From Salibaculum sp035270045 (GTDB taxonomy: Bacteria > Pseudomonadota > Alphaproteobacteria > Rhodobacterales > Rhodobacteraceae), in NCBI RefSeq assembly GCF_035270045.1, contig NZ_DATFIP010000019.1:68037-132036 (forward strand): a stretch of 64,000 nucleotides of DNA, in the 5' to 3' direction. How positions within the stretch are numbered: position 1 is the first letter of the stretch; the number at the start of each line of letters is the position of its first letter. The translations under genes and the position numbers were made by a program. Shown in pieces: positions 26,639 through 35,290 of the stretch. Under the pieces are notes generated by a model, which made no database searches, was not told where the DNA came from, and was given only the letters and a program-made list of their open reading frames with translations.

Positions 26639-28456
26639 TCATTCCACGGTGACGGATTTGGCCAGGTTGCGCGGCTGATCGACATCCGTGCCGCGTGCGA
26701 TCGCGGTATAATAGGCCAGTTGCTGGGCAGGCACCGCGTAGAGGATCGGGGCCAGCAGGGGATCGACGGCCGGCAGGATCAGCGTGTCCCAGACCCCGTC
26801 TCCGGCGATCTCGGCCCCCTCTTGGTCGGTGATCAACAGCACCTTGCCGCCGCGGGCCATGACCTCCTGCATGTTCGAGACGGTCTTGTCGAACAGCGCG
26901 TCGCGCGGGGCCATGACGATGACAGGGACGGTCTTGTCGACGAGTGCGATGGGGCCGTGCTTGAGTTCGCCCGACGCATAAGCTTCGGCATGTATATAGC
27001 TGATTTCCTTAAGCTTCAGGGCGCCCTCATGGGCAAGCGCATACATTGGACCGCGCCCGAGGAAAAGGATGTCGCGCGCCTCGGCGAGCTTGCGGGCCAG
27101 ACGTTGCGTTTTCTCTTCTTGGCCCAGGGCGATATTCATGAGCCCAGGCAGACCGCGCAGATTCGAGATGTGCCCGGCCAGCCCGTTGGCGTCGATCCGG
27201 CCCTTGTCCTGCGCGGCCTTGAGCGCGAGGGCCGCCAGCACCGTCAACTGGCAGGTGAAGGCCTTGGTCGAGGCGACGCCGATCTCGGCGCCGGCCAGGA
27301 TCGGCAGGGCGAGGTCACTTTCCCGCGCGATCGAGCTTTCGGCGACATTGACGATCGAGACGATGTGGTCAGCCTTGCCCTGGCAATAGCGCAGCGCGGC
27401 CAGGGTATCGGCGGTCTCGCCCGACTGGCTGACGAAAAGCGCCACGGTGCCCGGGCCGATTGGGGGCTCGCGATAGCGGAACTCCGACGCCACGTCGACC
27501 TCGACAGGGATGCCGGCCAGTTGCTCGACCCAGTACTTGGCGGTCAGGCAGGCCAGGTAGGCGGTGCCGCAGGCGACCATGATCACCCTCTGGACACCGG
27601 TGAAATCGAGGCCCGGGTCGGGCAGGGTGATGGCGTCGTCGTCCAAATAGTAATTCAGCGCCGAGGTCAGGACGGTGGGCTGCTCGGCGATCTCCTTTGC
27701 CATGAAATGCCGGTGCCCGCCCTTGTCCACCAGCGCGGCGTCGCGCTGAATCGTCTTGACGGGGCGGTCGGCCAGTTGTCCGGTGCTGTCGCGCACCTCC
27801 AGGCTGTTGCGGGTAATGACGGCGATGTCACCTTCTTCGAGGTAGGTGATCCGGTCGGTCATGGGCGCAAGCGCGATGGCATCCGAACCGACGAACATCT
27901 CGCCCTCGCCGTGGCCAATGGCCAGCGGGCTTCCCTTGCGCGCGGCCACCAGCAGGTCATCGGCCCCCTCGAAGAGAAAGCACAGCGCATAGGCGCCTTC
28001 CAGCCGGGCGATGGTGGCTTCGGCGGCGGCGCGCGGGTCTAGCCCCTCGTCCAGGTGGTGCTGGGTCAGCAGCGCCACTGTCTCGGTGTCGGTCTCGGTC
28101 TGGTGGTCGATGCCCAACCCGCCAAGTTCGTGGCGCAGGGTGCGGAAATTCTCGATGATGCCGTTGTGGACCACGGCAACGCGCCCGGCACCATGGGGGT
28201 GGGTGTTGGTCAGCGTCGGGGCGCCGTGGGTGGCCCAGCGCGTATGGCCGATCCCGGCCTTGCCGGTGAGCGGGTCATGCACAAGCAGGTCTTGGAGGTT
28301 GACCAGCTTGCCCACGGCCCGTCGCCGGTCCAGTGCGCCGTTGTTCACCGTTGCGATGCCGGCGCTGTCATAGCCGCGGTATTCAAGCCGTTGCAGCGCA
28401 TCCACGAGGATCGGTGCCGCTTCGTGTCTGCCCAGAATACCTACAATTCCACACAT
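26639..28456 (-). CDS. glmS: Glutamine-fructose-6-phosphate aminotransferase (isomerizing)
   Basis: The 605-residue enzyme makes glucosamine 6-phosphate, the first step to UDP-GlcNAc. The N-terminal glutaminase starts MCGIVGILGR (catalytic Cys after Met) with GHTRWATHGAP and VHNGIIENF. Two SIS domains follow, the first with VSQSGETADTLAALRY, and the chain ends ARGTDVDQPRNLAKSVTVE. It overlaps glmU by one base (TAATG), so both steps of the pathway are co-translated. No glmS ribozyme is expected or seen. Confidence 0.98.
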   Translation of the reverse strand: MCGIVGILGRHEAAPILVDALQRLEYRGYDSAGIATVNNGALDRRRAVGKLVNLQDLLVHDPLTGKAGIGHTRWATHGAPTLTNTHPHGAGRVAVVHNGIIENFRTLRHELGGLGIDHQTETDTETVALLTQHHLDEGLDPRAAAEATIARLEGAYALCFLFEGADDLLVAARKGSPLAIGHGEGEMFVGSDAIALAPMTDRITYLEEGDIAVITRNSLEVRDSTGQLADRPVKTIQRDAALVDKGGHRHFMAKEIAEQPTVLTSALNYYLDDDAITLPDPGLDFTGVQRVIMVACGTAYLACLTAKYWVEQLAGIPVEVDVASEFRYREPPIGPGTVALFVSQSGETADTLAALRYCQGKADHIVSIVNVAESSIARESDLALPILAGAEIGVASTKAFTCQLTVLAALALKAAQDKGRIDANGLAGHISNLRGLPGLMNIALGQEEKTQRLARKLAEARDILFLGRGPMYALAHEGALKLKEISYIHAEAYASGELKHGPIALVDKTVPVIVMAPRDALFDKTVSNMQEVMARGGKVLLITDQEGAEIAGDGVWDTLILPAVDPLLAPILYAVPAQQLAYYTAIARGTDVDQPRNLAKSVTVE

Positions 28457-29811
28457 TATTCAGTATCCTTATCGCGTTGGGCCTTCGCGAATTTTAACTT
28501 TTCGAACATCCTGCGCGCCAGGCCAGGCTTGTTGACCTGCCGGGCGCGGCCCAGCGCCAGCGCCCCTTCGGGCACGTCCTCGGTGACCACGGTTCCGGTG
28601 GCGGTCATCGAGTCGTCGCCCAGTGTCACCGGCGCGACCAGCATCGTGTCTGACCCGACAAAGACATTGCGCCCGATGGTCGTGCGGTGCTTGAAGACCC
28701 CGTCGTAATTGCAGGTCACGGTGCCCGCGCCGACATTGGTCTTCTCGCCCAGTTCCGCGTCCCCGATGTAGGACAGGTGATTGACCTTGGCGCCGGCGTG
28801 GATCTGCGCGTTCTTGATCTCGACGAAGTTGCCGATGCGGGTGTCCTCGGACAGTTCCGCGCCCGGACGCAGCCGCGCGTAGGGGCCGACCACGGCGCCG
28901 CGGGCGACGTGGCAACCTTCCAGGTGGCTGAAGGCGCGGATCGTGGCGCCGTTCTCGATTGTCACGCCGGGGCCGAAGACCAGGTTCGGCTCCAGCACCG
29001 TGTCCGGTCCGATCACGGTGTCGAACCCCAGGTGAACCGTGTCGGGTGCCAGCATGGTCACGCCTGCCGCGATCAACTCGGTGCGGGCACGGGCCTGGTA
29101 GATGGCATTCGCATCGACCAGCGCGGCGCGCGAATCAACACCCAGCGTCTCGGATTCGTCGCAGGTCACGACCGTGGCCGTGAGCCCCCGTGCACGTGCC
29201 AGCCCGACGACGTCGGTCAGGTAGTATTCGCCGCTGGCGTTGTCGTTGCCGACTGCTTCGAGCAAGGAAAACAACCCTTTTGCATCGGTTTCGATGACGC
29301 CGGAATTGCACAGTGTGATGGCCCTGTCCTGTTCGGATGCGTCCTTGAACTCCACAATGGCCTCAAGGGACTGGCCCGACATCTTCAAGCGACCATAGCG
29401 GCCCGGATCCGCCGCGTCGAAGCCGAGGACAACGATGTCATGGGTGGCACGGGCCGCCTGCATGGCGGCCAGCGTTTCGGGACGGATGAAGGGTGTGTCG
29501 CCGTAGAGCACGACCACGTCACCGTCGAAATCCGCCAGGGCCGAGCGGCACTGGTCGACCGCGTGGCCGGTGCCCAGTTGCTCGGCCTGCAGCACGACCT
29601 CCACTTCCGGGTCCCAGGCCCGGGCCGCGGCCTCGACCGCCGCGGCGCCGTGGCCGGCGACGACGATGGTCCGCACCGGGTCGATGGACGCGCCTGCCCG
29701 CATCGCGTGCGCCAGCAGCGGTGCCCCCGCGACCTCGTGCAGGACCTTGGGCCGGTCCGATTTCATCCGCGTGCCCTTGCCCGCGGCAAGAACGACCAGT
29801 GCTGTGGCCAT
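28456..29811 (-). CDS. glmU: Bifunctional GlmU (GlcN-1-P acetyltransferase / GlcNAc-1-P uridyltransferase)
   Basis: The 451-residue protein has an N-terminal uridyltransferase domain (VLAAGKGTRMKSDRPKVLHE). A C-terminal left-handed beta-helix follows, whose hexapeptide repeats and loop NFVEIKNAQIHAG precede NHLSYIGDAELGEKTNVGAG. It makes UDP-GlcNAc for peptidoglycan and lipid A. I use the ATG at 29811; the longer frame to 29853 lacks homology. It diverges from the phosphatase gene across about 120 bases. Confidence 0.98.
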   Translation of the reverse strand: MATALVVLAAGKGTRMKSDRPKVLHEVAGAPLLAHAMRAGASIDPVRTIVVAGHGAAAVEAAARAWDPEVEVVLQAEQLGTGHAVDQCRSALADFDGDVVVLYGDTPFIRPETLAAMQAARATHDIVVLGFDAADPGRYGRLKMSGQSLEAIVEFKDASEQDRAITLCNSGVIETDAKGLFSLLEAVGNDNASGEYYLTDVVGLARARGLTATVVTCDESETLGVDSRAALVDANAIYQARARTELIAAGVTMLAPDTVHLGFDTVIGPDTVLEPNLVFGPGVTIENGATIRAFSHLEGCHVARGAVVGPYARLRPGAELSEDTRIGNFVEIKNAQIHAGAKVNHLSYIGDAELGEKTNVGAGTVTCNYDGVFKHRTTIGRNVFVGSDTMLVAPVTLGDDSMTATGTVVTEDVPEGALALGRARQVNKPGLARRMFEKLKFAKAQRDKDTE

Positions 29812-29931
29812 GCTGCCCCACCTCTTTGACTTCGGTCCCCTTCTACCGCCCACAGTGGGCTTGGCAAGGCGGGGGGCTTCACATCGCGTGTCGTCAGGTT
29901 ACAGAAGGCGAAACCTTGCCGGAGACCCGTG

Positions 29932-30594
29932 ATGCGCACCGTGATTTTCGACCTCGACGGCACCCTGGCCGAAACCAGCGGCGACATGGTGGCCGCGGCC
30001 AATGTCTGCCTGCGCGATTTCGGGCCGGGCGCGTTGCTGGACCCGGTGACGGATGCGGCCACGGCGATGCGTGGCGGGCGGGCCATGCTGGCGCTTGGAT
30101 TGGCGCGCGCCGGCATGCGCGACGCGGCAGAGGTGGACCGGCAGTATCCCCTGTTCCTGTCGCACTACGCCGCGGCGCTCGACGTGCACTCGCGGCTTTT
30201 TCCCGGCGCACTCCCGGCGATCGAGGCGCTGCGCGGGGCCGGCTACAGGGTCGGGGTCTGCACCAACAAGCCCGAAGCGCTGGCCGACCGGTTGCTGACC
30301 AGCCTCGGCGTGCGGGATCTTTTCGCCTCGCTGATCGGTGCCGACACGCTGCCCACGCGCAAGCCCGATGCCGCCCCCTACCTGGCGGCGGTGGACCGGG
30401 CTGGCGGTCGATCCGAGAGCTCGGTCCTGGTCGGGGACACGGTGACCGACCGTGACACGGCCCGCGCCGCCGGGGTGCCCGTGATTCTCGTCACCTTCGG
30501 CCCGCACGGCGATGCGGTGCGCGGGATGGGGGCGCAGGGTCTGATCGGCGGGTACGATGCGCTGGGCGCCGAGGTCCGGCGGCTGATCGGCTGA
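29932..30594 (+). CDS. gph: Phosphoglycolate phosphatase-like HAD hydrolase
   Basis: The 220-residue HAD-superfamily protein has motif I VIFDLDGTLAET (nucleophile Asp8), motif II VCTNKPEALA, motif III lysine in RKPDAAPY, and motif IV VGDTVTDRDTARAAG. The helical cap after motif I fits the Gph/PGP subfamily, which clears 2-phosphoglycolate. Related phosphatases of other specificity look the same, so the gene name is provisional. The ATG at 29932 has GGAG at ideal spacing. Confidence 0.82.
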   Translation: MRTVIFDLDGTLAETSGDMVAAANVCLRDFGPGALLDPVTDAATAMRGGRAMLALGLARAGMRDAAEVDRQYPLFLSHYAAALDVHSRLFPGALPAIEALRGAGYRVGVCTNKPEALADRLLTSLGVRDLFASLIGADTLPTRKPDAAPYLAAVDRAGGRSESSVLVGDTVTDRDTARAAGVPVILVTFGPHGDAVRGMGAQGLIGGYDALGAEVRRLIG

Positions 30595-30716
30595 TCGGCG
30601 TTGCGACGCCAGGTGCTCGGATCGTTGCGCTTGGCAGGAATAACTGATCGAGTGATTGGATATCACGAGTGGCCGGTCTACTTCGCCCGAGGATAAAGAG
30701 GGAGGTTTCGACACCC

Positions 30717-30989
30717 ATGCAGGAAGAAATGACCCGGCAGGAACGCCAGGCGGCCGAGGCGGCGCGCCAGAAAGAGGTTTTCGAGCGGGCGATGGCGGAA
30801 CGCGAGCGGGCGAACCGCAAGCGCGAAGCTGCGGGCTACGCCGTCATGGCAGGGGCCTACACGCTGTATCCCGCCAGTCAGGGCAAGGGGGCCATGGGGC
30901 GCATGGTCGCCTGGGCACAGGTCGGTTGTGTCGCGTTTGCAGGCTTCGCGCCCAACTACCTTGTGTGGCGCCTCCTGCTGTCGGGCTGA
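30717..30989 (+). CDS. Small membrane protein, unknown
   Basis: The 90-residue protein has a strongly charged helical N-terminus rich in Glu, Arg and Lys (about residues 1-40, probably coiled). Two weak hydrophobic segments follow around 42-52 and 66-87, ending FAPNYLVWRLLLSG. GGGAGG lies eleven bases before the ATG at 30717. I do not recognise a family. It lies between the phosphatase and aminotransferase genes with its own spacing. Confidence 0.6.
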   Translation: MQEEMTRQERQAAEAARQKEVFERAMAERERANRKREAAGYAVMAGAYTLYPASQGKGAMGRMVAWAQVGCVAFAGFAPNYLVWRLLLSG

Positions 30990-31130
30990 TCCGGGCGCAC
31001 CGGCTCGCGGGCGACCGGTCTTGGCTTTCCGGAGTCTTTGCGATTTGCTACGGTCCCAGAGGTGGTTGCGTGCTTGGGCCGGCCCTTGCGCCACCGTCAT
31101 GGAGGACGGCAGCGCCGCGCGCCGGCGGGG

Positions 31131-32345
31131 ATGAGCGGGATGGAAGAGGTCTTCGAAGGCAGGTTCACCCAGCAGGAACCGATCCCCGAGGCGGGGATAG
31201 CAGCCGCCGTCGAGGTCATGCGCCACGGACGGCTCCACCGCTACAACATCACGCCGGGCGAGGTTCCCGAGGTCGCGGCCCTGGAAGAGGAATTCGCCGC
31301 CTCCGTCGGGGCTAGGTACGCGCTGGCCGTGGCCTCGGGGGGCTATGCGCTTGCCACGGCGCTGCGGGCCGTCGGCGTGGGGCCCGGCGACCGGGTCCTG
31401 ACCAATGCCTTCACGCTGGCGCCGGTGCCCGGCGCCATTGCCGGTATCGGCGCGCAGCCCGTTTTCGTCGGCGTGACCGAAGGCCTTGTGATTGACCTGG
31501 ACGATCTGGCCGCGAAGGCGGACCGCGCCGATGTGCTCATGCTGTCGCACATGCGCGGGCACATCTGCGACATGGAAAAGCTGGTGGGGCTCTGTGATAC
31601 GCACGGCCTGACCCTGATCGAGGACTGCGCGCACACCATGGGTGCGCATTGGCGCGGCAGGCCCACGGGGCGCTGGGGCCGCATGGGATGTTTCTCGACC
31701 CAGACTTACAAGCACATGAACTCGGGCGAGGGGGGATTGCTGGTTTCGGACGATGCCCAGACCATGGCCCGGGCAATCCTGCTGTCGGGGTCCTACATGC
31801 TGTTCGACCGCCACAGGGCGGCGCCGCCGCCCGAGGTCTTTGCGCGGATAAAGTATGACACGCCCAATGTCTCGGGGCGCATGGACAACTTGCGCGCGGC
31901 CATCCTGCGGCCGCAACTGGCCGATCTGGACCGGCAGTGTGCCCGCTGGAACGCGCTCCATGCCGCTGTCGATGCGGGCCTTGCCGACACCCCGGGCCTG
32001 GCCCGGATCGACCGGCCCGAGGGCGAGGGCTTCGTCGCCTCGTCCTACCAGTTCCTGCTTCTGGACTGGTCCGGGCCCGCCATCGAGGAGGTGCTGGCCC
32101 GTTGTGCCCGCCGTGGGGTCGAGCTCAAGTGGTTCGGTGCCGCGGAACCGCAGGGTTTCACCAGCCGCTATGACAGTTGGCATTATGCCCCGTCCGATCC
32201 CATGCCCGCAAGCGACAGGGTTCTGCGCGGCATCGTCGACATGCGTCTGCCGCTGACCTTCACCCCAGAGGATTGCGCCCAGATCGCCCGGATCATCCGC
32301 GCCGAGGTCGGGGCCGTCTGGCAGGCGGGGGTCGCGGCGCAGTGA
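31131..32345 (+). CDS. DegT/DnrJ/EryC1/StrS-family aminotransferase
   Basis: This 404-residue PLP enzyme of aspartate-aminotransferase fold type I has the PLP-binding set AVASGGYALATAL, LIEDCAHTMGAHWRG and the Schiff-base lysine Lys194 in STQTYKHMNSGEGG. The family forms amino sugars, or in some cases cyclitols and antibiotic parts. No nucleotide-sugar genes adjoin, so the substrate is unknown. The start at 31131 is three codons before another ATG at 31140. The stop overlaps the GTG of the next small gene. Confidence 0.9.
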   Translation: MSGMEEVFEGRFTQQEPIPEAGIAAAVEVMRHGRLHRYNITPGEVPEVAALEEEFAASVGARYALAVASGGYALATALRAVGVGPGDRVLTNAFTLAPVPGAIAGIGAQPVFVGVTEGLVIDLDDLAAKADRADVLMLSHMRGHICDMEKLVGLCDTHGLTLIEDCAHTMGAHWRGRPTGRWGRMGCFSTQTYKHMNSGEGGLLVSDDAQTMARAILLSGSYMLFDRHRAAPPPEVFARIKYDTPNVSGRMDNLRAAILRPQLADLDRQCARWNALHAAVDAGLADTPGLARIDRPEGEGFVASSYQFLLLDWSGPAIEEVLARCARRGVELKWFGAAEPQGFTSRYDSWHYAPSDPMPASDRVLRGIVDMRLPLTFTPEDCAQIARIIRAEVGAVWQAGVAAQ

Positions 32346-32758
32346 CAGGCGCAGTGACGGGCACCGAGGCCGAGGCCGCGTTGCGCGCGGCGCTCGCGCG
32401 GCTGGGGTATCGGGGGCCCGGGATCGCTGTCCCCGACCAGGTCGAGGATGCCGAAGACTGGCTTTTCGAGACGCTCAGCGGCCTGACCCGGACCATGGTG
32501 CAGGAGGCCGAGGCCGCCACGCGGCGCACCACGCCACGCCGTTTCGGAAAGCATCGTCCGACGATCGACGACAATTACAGTCGGCAGACCTGGATCGAGG
32601 CGCATGAGCGGTTGATGGGCCATCTGCGCCGGGACTGGGGCGCGCGGCTGCATCACCACTACCGCGAGATGCTGGCACGCTACCCGCTGACGCCGCGGGA
32701 ACGGGCCAATGCCCGGCGCCTGGACCTGTCGTGTTTCGGGCTGAGGGAAGACGATTGA
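32342..32758 (+). CDS. Hypothetical protein coupled to the aminotransferase
   Basis: The 138-residue soluble protein starts at a GTG that overlaps the aminotransferase stop by four bases (a second GTG lies at 32354). It is rich in Arg and His with a helical look. Notable stretches are TTPRRFGKHRPTIDDNYSRQ and WGARLHHHYREMLARYPLTP. I do not recognise a family. Coupling suggests it acts with the DegT-type enzyme, perhaps as a partner or substrate-handling factor. Confidence 0.7.
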   Translation: MTGAVTGTEAEAALRAALARLGYRGPGIAVPDQVEDAEDWLFETLSGLTRTMVQEAEAATRRTTPRRFGKHRPTIDDNYSRQTWIEAHERLMGHLRRDWGARLHHHYREMLARYPLTPRERANARRLDLSCFGLREDD

Positions 32759-32858
32759 CGGCGGCGGTTGCACCTGCAAAAATTTTACAATTGTTCGATA
32801 ATACGCGCCCAACGAGCGGGAGCATGGCGTGGTCACCGCATCACTCGAATTCGACTAG

Positions 32859-33032
32859 GGCAGCCGGGCCGGGGCGCCCGTTGCGCCAGTCAACAGGCCA
32901 TGGACGGGTTTCATGAATGACAACGTGGTCAGCCCTCTGTTCCGCGAGGCCAAGCTGATGGATTTCTATGCCGGCACCAGCGAGATCCGCCACATGCTGA
33001 TCGGGAAGAAACGGATGGGAGCGATGGGCTGA
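32859..33032 (+). pseudogene. Acyl-CoA dehydrogenase C-terminal remnant (probable isovaleryl-CoA dehydrogenase)
   Basis: An open stretch ends with about 40 residues, FREAKLMDFYAGTSEIRHML then IGKKRM, matching the C-terminal helix of acyl-CoA dehydrogenases (RDAKL...GTSEIRRMLIGR). Everything N-terminal of it, about 340 residues including the catalytic base and FAD site, is missing; a TAG at 32856-32858 closes the frame. An internal ATG at 32913 leaves a 39-codon ORF. It ends two bases before the DUF1622 gene. Its place at the head of other liu remnants suggests isovaleryl-CoA dehydrogenase. Confidence 0.8.
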
Positions 33033-33034
33033 CC

Positions 33035-33433
33035 ATGGAATCGTTGTTCGATACCGAGCAGACCGGCGGCATCCTGCATGGACGCCTGCCGTGGCTGGTC
33101 GACAGCTTGGAATGGGCGGCGGCCATCATCGACATATTCGCCTGCCTGCTGCTGATCATCGGGGCCGTGCGCTTCATCCTGAGCGTGGCGCGGGCCGAGG
33201 TCGCCCGGCGCGGGACCGACCGCCTGCGCCGGACCAATGGTGCCCGGGCCGAACTGGGCCATTACATCCTGGCCGGGCTGGAACTGTTCATCGTCACGGA
33301 TGTTATTCACACCGCGCTCAGTCTCGCGCTGACGGACCTGGTGTTCCTGCTTTTGCTGGTCATCATCCGTGCGGTTATCTCGTATTTCCTGGATCACGAG
33401 CTCGAGTTGATAAGACGGGAGCTGGACGAATGA
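33035..33433 (+). CDS. DUF1622-family membrane protein
   Basis: The 132-residue protein has three hydrophobic helices: about 27-50, 76-98 and 100-115. The DUF1622 pattern is visible: basic segment ARRGTDRLRRTNGARAELGH, then ILAGLELFIVTDVIHTALS. The tail is DHELELIRRELDE. Function is unknown in the family. It is flanked by an acyl-CoA dehydrogenase remnant two bases upstream and overlaps the next gene at ATGA. It appears intact. Confidence 0.82.
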   Translation: MESLFDTEQTGGILHGRLPWLVDSLEWAAAIIDIFACLLLIIGAVRFILSVARAEVARRGTDRLRRTNGARAELGHYILAGLELFIVTDVIHTALSLALTDLVFLLLLVIIRAVISYFLDHELELIRRELDE

Positions 33434-33987
33434 ACTGCGGTCGAGGCGGCAGGGCGCCGGGTGGTTCCCGGCTCTTCGCGCTTTTCCTCGGCCTGCTCGC
33501 CACCACCGGGGCGTGGGCTGAACCACAGCCCCGGGTGGCGGCGCTCATGCAGTACATGGACGGGGTGCACCCCTGCCTGGCCGTATCGCGCACCCGCGCG
33601 GCCGCCGAGGTCTGTATCGGGCAAGGCTCTGCCGCCTGCATGGAGGCCGAGCCGGGCGGCTATTCCACCCAGGGCCTGATGTTCTGCGTCCTGGCCGAGA
33701 CCGAGGCCTGGGACAGGCTGCTCAACGCCGAATACATGCGTGCGCGCGTTGCCGCGCAGGCCCTGGATGCCGCCGAGTCGGCGCGGTTTCCCGAATTTGC
33801 GACCCGGGCCGAGAGCCTGCTAGCGGCGCAACGCGCCTGGATCGCCTTTCGCGATGCCGACTGCGCCCTCGCCCGGGCCGAGGGCGGGGCGGGCACGGTC
33901 CGGATGACTTTCGCCTCGTCCTGCCGGTTGCAGATGACCGCCGAACGCACGATCGACCTGAAATTCCTGTTCGCGGAGGGCCCATGA
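33430..33987 (+). CDS. Lysozyme-inhibitor LprI-like (DUF1311) secreted protein
   Basis: The 185-residue protein has a signal peptide (SRLFALFLGLLATTGAWA, cleavage about residue 31). A cysteine-bearing periplasmic domain follows, with AETEAWDRLLNAEY and LLAAQRAWIAFRDADCALA. These match the DUF1311/LprI pattern (LN..Y..L...QR.W...RD..C). Six or more cysteines suggest disulfides. Both ends overlap neighbours by four bases, including the mccB remnant. It looks intact. Confidence 0.82.
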   Translation: MNCGRGGRAPGGSRLFALFLGLLATTGAWAEPQPRVAALMQYMDGVHPCLAVSRTRAAAEVCIGQGSAACMEAEPGGYSTQGLMFCVLAETEAWDRLLNAEYMRARVAAQALDAAESARFPEFATRAESLLAAQRAWIAFRDADCALARAEGGAGTVRMTFASSCRLQMTAERTIDLKFLFAEGP

Positions 33988-34322
33988 GACAGGCCCATGA
34001 CACGACACCGGCGCGCGAGACGGCGCGGGCCGCCCAGAGTGGCGGCGAACAGGCCGGCGCGCGCCCGGCCGGACGCGGCAAGTTGCCCCCGCCCGCTCGG
34101 CTGGCCAAGGTCCTCGACCCCGGGTCGGAGTTCCTCGAAAGGGGCGTAACGGCGGCCCATGGCATTTATGAGGGCGGCGCGCCATGCGCCGGGGTCATCG
34201 CGCGCCTCTGGGATGACGGCGTGATCGACCCGCGCGACAGTCGCAAGGTGCCGGTCCGGTCGCTGCGCGCCGCGCTCGAGGCCCCCATCGAGGACATGCG
34301 CTTCTGCGTGTTCCGCATGTAA
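33984..34322 (+). pseudogene. mccB: Methylcrotonyl-CoA carboxylase beta subunit, internally deleted
   Basis: The 112-codon frame joins the two ends of a protein normally about 535 residues long. Residues 20-72 match the N-terminus (GRGKLPPPARLAKVLDPGSE, then TAAHGIYEGGAPCAGVI). Residues 73-112 match the extreme C-terminus (ARLWDDGVIDPRDSRKV, then APIEDMRFCVFRM). About 430 central residues, including the whole carboxyltransferase active site, are absent; the junction lies near 34200 and keeps the frame. The ATG still overlaps the upstream stop and the TAA still overlaps the thermonuclease ATG. It cannot have carboxylase activity. Confidence 0.9.
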
Positions 34323-34831
34323 TGGTTCTGCGGCGCACCCGCATGCCGCGCATGCGCGGCTATCGTGGTCCGGGGCGGGGCCGGCGGCCCCTGGGCAAGA
34401 TCGCGACGGCGGTCTTCGTGATCATCGCCGCGCCGGTGGTGGCCGACTACGTGAACGGCTGGATGAAGGCCGAGGGCGATTGCCGATTGGTGCGCGTCAT
34501 CGACGGCGACACCATCGCCATGACCTGCGCCGAAGCGTCGCAGACCCGCCTGCGGCTGTCGGGCATCGACACGCCGGAACTGCGCGGCGGCTGCTGGCAG
34601 GAACGGCTGTTGGCTGCACGTGCCAGCCTGTTTCTACGCTGGAAGCTCTACCGCGCAGGGCAGGTAGAGGTGATGCTCTCGGGCGAGACCGACCGCTACG
34701 ACCGCGGGCTGGGCCGGCTTCTACTGGATGGGCGGGCGGCGTCAGGCCACCTTCTCGACGCCGGTCTGGCGCGGCCCTACTTGCGGGGGGACAGGCCATG
34801 GTGCGACCAGCTGAAAGGAGTCCCCGCATGA
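34322..34831 (+). CDS. Thermonuclease-family (SNase-like) protein with N-terminal membrane anchor
   Basis: This 169-residue protein has an arginine-rich N-terminus and one hydrophobic helix (IATAVFVIIAAPVVADYV, about 27-44). An SNase-like OB domain follows: RLVRVIDGDTIAM, TRLRLSGIDTPELRGGCW, and TDRYDRGLGRLLLDG. The catalytic Asp, Arg and Glu positions of the family appear present. The nuclease domain should face the periplasm. It is coupled to the mccB remnant upstream (TAATG) and to the next gene (ATGA). Confidence 0.85.
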   Translation: MVLRRTRMPRMRGYRGPGRGRRPLGKIATAVFVIIAAPVVADYVNGWMKAEGDCRLVRVIDGDTIAMTCAEASQTRLRLSGIDTPELRGGCWQERLLAARASLFLRWKLYRAGQVEVMLSGETDRYDRGLGRLLLDGRAASGHLLDAGLARPYLRGDRPWCDQLKGVPA

Positions 34832-35286
34832 CCGAGCAAGAAAAGCCCGACGCCTATTCCGGTGTTCCGTGGGTTCATGTCGACCCGCAGGTTGCGCGCG
34901 CCCATCCCAAGGGTCGTCTGACCCCGGCGCTTCACGTCATCTCTGTCTACCTGGTCCTCGTCGGCCTGCTCAAGCTGTGGCTGTTCGCCGGGGCGGGCTA
35001 TGCGCCGGGGGTGATCCTGCTGGGCGGGCTGCTGCCGGTGCTGGCGGGGGTGGGGCTGTGGCTGCGGTTGCCCTGGGCGGTCGTGGTCGCGCTGGTGATG
35101 GCGGGGTTCAACCTCTACGCCTTCGTGCGCAACGTCGGCGCGAACCCGGACGTGTTGCTGCTCTTCGACGGGATCGTCTCGGTCGGGATCATCTTCTACC
35201 TTGTCGAGGGGGACCGGCCGAACCTCATCTACCGCCACCGGTACCGGAAATACTCGGTGCTGGACGGGGACAAGGACGGGGACTAG
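34828..35286 (+). CDS. Hypothetical membrane protein in the decayed liu cluster
   Basis: The 152-residue protein has a polar N-terminus (DAYSGVPWVHVDPQVARAHP) and four hydrophobic segments: about 32-50, 55-75, 80-98 and 105-123. Its basic tail is RPNLIYRHRYRKYSVLDGD. It overlaps the thermonuclease gene by four bases. I know no function. Like its neighbours it is intact while the surrounding liu genes are broken. Confidence 0.75.
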   Translation: MTEQEKPDAYSGVPWVHVDPQVARAHPKGRLTPALHVISVYLVLVGLLKLWLFAGAGYAPGVILLGGLLPVLAGVGLWLRLPWAVVVALVMAGFNLYAFVRNVGANPDVLLLFDGIVSVGIIFYLVEGDRPNLIYRHRYRKYSVLDGDKDGD

Positions 35287-35290
35287 CCCG

